DNA from: Oleispira antarctica RB-8 | GTDB lineage: Bacteria; Pseudomonadota; Gammaproteobacteria; Pseudomonadales; Oceanobacteraceae | Direction of reading: 5' to 3' | Length of the DNA: 64,000 nucleotides | Assembly: GCA_000967895.1 (NCBI GenBank) | Contig: FO203512.1 | Span: forward strand, 3,533,531 to 3,597,530 | Shown: positions 61,540 to 64,000 of the stretch, one piece after another | How the letters are laid out: each line of letters opens with the position of its first letter | How positions within the stretch are numbered: the stretch's first letter is position 1 | The notes under the pieces: model-generated | What the model saw: only the letters and a program-made list of their open reading frames with translations | What the model was told of the DNA's origin: nothing | Database searches by the model: none | Translations under genes and position numbers: made by a program

Positions 61540-62916
61540 TCAGAAATAGCGATTTAAATAACAACTAATTTCCAATCCACCTTGTGGATGATTCCGAATC
61601 GCCATATGGCCATCAAAGCTACGAATAACACGATGTGCAATCGCCATGCCCAAGCCATAGCCTCTCCCGCCGGCTTGTTTTTGTGTCATATTTTGTCCAA
61701 CTCGCTCTCTGGAATGCTCTGCTCGATAAAAGGGTTGAGTGAGATTTTGGATATGTTCTTCAGCCACACCAGGACCGTTGTCTCTGACAACGATAGAAAA
61801 ATCACTGTCAATTTCTTTAATCGTGATTTCTACTTTCGTATGATCATAAGTATGCAATAAGGCATTACGAATTAAATTTTCAAACGCAGAACTTAATAGC
61901 TTCGCTTCTGCCATCACGAAGCAAGGCACCTTGGGGTGAATAAATTGAATAACATCTGCTTGTTTTTCAAAGTGCGCATCACCAACAATGTTTTCGATGA
62001 CCTCAACCAAGTCAATCGGTTGCCACTGCTCCGGGTGTCGTTCGACCTCCAGTTTTGCCAAGAGTAAAATATCAGCAATTAAGTCATTAATACGCCCTGT
62101 CTCTAGCTCAATACGATCCAAATATTCTACGGCATCATCATTTGCATCAAAACGCGCCAGCTCTGTCGCTATTTGTAGTCGCGCTAAAGGCGACCTGAGC
62201 TCATGTGAGATATCCCGTAGCAAACCTTTTTGATCTGCCAGTAAGGTTTGCAGTCGATCTGCCATAACATCAAATTCACGACTAAGATCGCCGATTTCAT
62301 CACGTCGGCGACGTAAGCGGTAACCAGAGCGAGCACTCAGATCACCTCCAGCAATCGCTTTCACCGTTTTTTGTAAGCGACGCATTGGACGCGATAAATA
62401 TCCGGATAAAATGAAGCCAACAACGGCAAAGAAAATAATGGCAACCAACAACCCCAGAGCGATGTAACTCTTTACATCTAATACCGCAAAAGGATGAAGA
62501 AACTCAACGACCAATAAATAAAAGACGCCTTCCTGAGAGGTTAATGGCGCTTTGACTAAAATTTCACTGCGATTTAGTGGTTGTACTTTAACGTGAAATT
62601 CACTCGCGGAAAAAGCATAATCTGAAACAGTGGCTGGCACCTTTCCACCAGCAAGATTACTGCCTTGTTGATCAAAAACGTAAGCGTTTACGTTTGGATG
62701 TTGCTCAAAAGTGATTAGCCATTCAATGAGTAAAGGCTCACCGCCCCGCTGCAACATAAGTTGCGCGGATGATATATAGCCTTCCGTTGGCGCAATTAAG
62801 TTATTCGTTTCGTTTGATAACTGTCGATAAAATACGGCGTATGCCAAAGTAACGAGTGTGGCAAGAACACTCGTTAAGACAAAAGAAAAATAGATTTTCC
62901 AATATAAACCGCGCAT
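61540..62916 (-). CDS. CpxA-like sensor histidine kinase
   Basis: 458 residues: TM1 (about 8-28), periplasmic domain of about 120 residues, TM2 (about 150-170), HAMP (YLSRPMRRLQKTVKAIAGGDL), HisKA (LLRDISHELRSPLARLQIA) and HATPase_c (LIRNALLHT, DNGPGVA, RGYGLGMAIAHR). The HisKA and HAMP look like the envelope-stress CpxA group. The cognate regulator gene is 22 bp upstream on the same strand side. Confidence 0.88.
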   Translation of the reverse strand: MRGLYWKIYFSFVLTSVLATLVTLAYAVFYRQLSNETNNLIAPTEGYISSAQLMLQRGGEPLLIEWLITFEQHPNVNAYVFDQQGSNLAGGKVPATVSDYAFSASEFHVKVQPLNRSEILVKAPLTSQEGVFYLLVVEFLHPFAVLDVKSYIALGLLVAIIFFAVVGFILSGYLSRPMRRLQKTVKAIAGGDLSARSGYRLRRRRDEIGDLSREFDVMADRLQTLLADQKGLLRDISHELRSPLARLQIATELARFDANDDAVEYLDRIELETGRINDLIADILLLAKLEVERHPEQWQPIDLVEVIENIVGDAHFEKQADVIQFIHPKVPCFVMAEAKLLSSAFENLIRNALLHTYDHTKVEITIKEIDSDFSIVVRDNGPGVAEEHIQNLTQPFYRAEHSRERVGQNMTQKQAGGRGYGLGMAIAHRVIRSFDGHMAIRNHPQGGLEISCYLNRYF

Positions 62917-62938
62917 TAAGCATTCAACTTAAAAGCCA

Positions 62939-63628
62939 TTAGACCTGAGCCGTTACGTACATATAACCAACACCACGAATGGTTTTAATACGCGCCTGGC
63001 CATTTTCATGACTGCCCAGTTTTTTGCGTAAATTACTTAAGTGCATATCTAAACTGCGATCAAATAGCGTTAAAGACCGAGACATCGCTTCTTCTGCTAA
63101 TTGATTTTTTTCTACCACTTTACCGAGATGAGATACGAGGGTATTGAGAATATTATATTCTGTTACCGTCAGTTCAAGTGCCTTATCATTTTTCAATACA
63201 TGATGCTGACTATGATCGATTTCCAGTTCATCTATATGGATCACATCGTCTGGTTGAACCTTAATATCTGTTTGTGTACGGCGCAATACAGCGCGCAAAC
63301 GTGCAATCAATTCTCTTGGATTGCACGGCTTAGGCAAATAATCATCTGCACCAATTTCCAACCCAACAATACGGTCCATCTCATCGCCTTTGGCGGTCAA
63401 CATCACGACAGGAAGCTGGCTGGTTTTGCGCAATTCGGTCAGTACTTCTAAACCCGTCATGCCCGGCAACATAATATCCAAAATCATCGCATCATACGAT
63501 TGCGCCAAGCTTTGTTGAAGTCCTTCTGGCCCAGTATGCACTTGATCAACGTCAATACCTTCACGCCGCAAGTAGCGCGCCAGTAATTCACACAGTTCTT
63601 GATCATCGTCGACTAAAAGAATCTTCAT
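62939..63628 (-). CDS. CpxR-like OmpR-family response regulator
   Basis: 229 residues: receiver domain with Asp51 (AMILDIMLPGMTG), Lys in YLPKPCNPRE, then a winged-helix output domain (SLDMHLSNLRKKLGSHENGQARIKTIRGVGYMY). Partner of the sensor kinase. Envelope or metal stress targets are likely; no clear CpxR box (GTAAA-N5-GTAAA) was found next to it. Confidence 0.9.
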   Translation of the reverse strand: MKILLVDDDQELCELLARYLRREGIDVDQVHTGPEGLQQSLAQSYDAMILDIMLPGMTGLEVLTELRKTSQLPVVMLTAKGDEMDRIVGLEIGADDYLPKPCNPRELIARLRAVLRRTQTDIKVQPDDVIHIDELEIDHSQHHVLKNDKALELTVTEYNILNTLVSHLGKVVEKNQLAEEAMSRSLTLFDRSLDMHLSNLRKKLGSHENGQARIKTIRGVGYMYVTAQV

Positions 63629-63753
63629 CTAATACTTCCTTTTATATTTATTAACAGCATTAAATAAGGATTATCAATTTTTGCAAGGGTTCTCAACTTT
63701 CTAACGGTTTCTTTACGTTTTCTACACACTCTTGCACATATCCTATCCCTTAT

Positions 63754-64000
63754 TTAATCAGATCGAGAATGATGCTCGACAAATGCAATGGCTTCCGTAA
63801 CAACCTTACTAACACGCTCTTTAACCTCAAATAATTCGTTAGGAGACATATAAAATGCCATATCCACTTCGTAACGATAGTATTTAGGAGGTAATCGGTT
63901 CAGTGCAACACAAGCAACATCAGCCATAAAATCCATGCCAGGCTCAGTAGCCCGACTGGCTAACTGGCGGCGAATTTCTTCTGAGACAACCAACTCATAA
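63754..64000 (-). CDS. ComFB-domain protein (5' end beyond the window)
   Basis: At least 82 residues are visible. RQLASRATEPGMDFMADVA and ALNRLPPKYYRYEVDMAFYM fit the late-competence ComFB domain, found in cyanobacteria, Bacillus and gammaproteobacteria, where some members bind cyclic dinucleotides. The frame continues upstream past a TTG at 63993 (YELVVSEEI), and ComFB proteins have this NYxELVVxEEI start further in, so the gene is cut by the window edge. Confidence 0.75.
   Translation of the reverse strand, partial: YELVVSEEIRRQLASRATEPGMDFMADVACVALNRLPPKYYRYEVDMAFYMSPNELFEVKERVSKVVTEAIAFVEHHSRSD

Noticed and set aside
63629-63750. GTAAA-type sequence considered as a CpxR box
   Set aside because: GTAAA is followed six bases later by GTTAG, off the GTAAA-N5-GTAAA form.

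Overview
The window is chromosomal DNA from a moderately AT-rich, aerobic, Gram-negative gammaproteobacterium. The gene set (LifO-dependent lipase, glucosylglycerate osmolyte genes, NorR/Hmp, Pst/Pho, CusBA, secreted DUF4331 protein) and the codon and base composition suggest a marine Oceanospirillales-type organism such as the Oleispira/Thalassolituus/Bermanella group. That placement is inference from content, not from a marker gene. I saw no phage, insertion sequence, CRISPR array, rRNA or tRNA. The window cuts a gene at each end.

Layout. 0-1.6 kb: iron storage, with two bacterioferritin subunits whose active sites complement each other, then bfd, with Fur-box-like sites. 1.8-4.3 kb: a periplasmic OpuAC-type binding protein overlapping a sensor histidine kinase, with no transporter genes. 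4.3-7.7 kb: a small SDR-type protein and modABC (molybdate uptake). 7.8-11.3 kb: a CrtI-like flavoprotein, a ferredoxin-type reductase and a TetR regulator. 11.4-12.8 kb: an ODP/FprA-like di-iron protein and a soluble chemoreceptor-hairpin-like protein. 12.9-19.3 kb: a P460-like cytochrome, a SigK/RskA-like ECF sigma and anti-sigma pair, and an operon of secreted DUF4331 protein, lipoprotein, TPR protein and HupE/UreJ-like membrane protein. The sigma gene and the DUF4331 operon share a TGCATCCA-N15-CGT promoter-like element. 19.4-24.4 kb: CusA/CusB copper/silver efflux plus a Cys/Met-rich exported protein. 24.5-28.0 kb: nitric oxide defence (hmp, a small membrane protein, norR) with a near-consensus sigma54 promoter and two NorR-type sites.

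28.0-38.4 kb is the most unusual part. It is one six-gene minus-strand cluster: a YjfI/DUF2170 protein carrying an N-terminal ribbon-helix-helix-like segment, PspA, a YqiJ-like OB-fold membrane protein, a YqiK-like flotillin, a 1820-residue AAA+ ATPase and a zinc-ribbon protein. It starts at a promoter region holding three copies of a TTACATGTAA palindrome about two helical turns apart. I interpret it as a membrane-stress or membrane-remodelling machine with its own autoregulatory switch. 38.6-43.4 kb is a four-gene glucosylglycerate synthesis and recycling operon.

43.5-52.7 kb is the phosphate regulon: pstSCAB-phoU, a porin, phoB-phoR, with Pho-box-like sites before pstS and the porin. 52.8-57.7 kb holds a CobW-type G3E GTPase, a YbbA/YbbP-type ABC exporter and tesA. 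57.7-59.8 kb holds the secreted lipase and its membrane-bound foldase. The right end has a nitronate monooxygenase family gene, a CpxR/CpxA-like two-component system with a small exported protein, and a ComFB-domain gene running off the edge.
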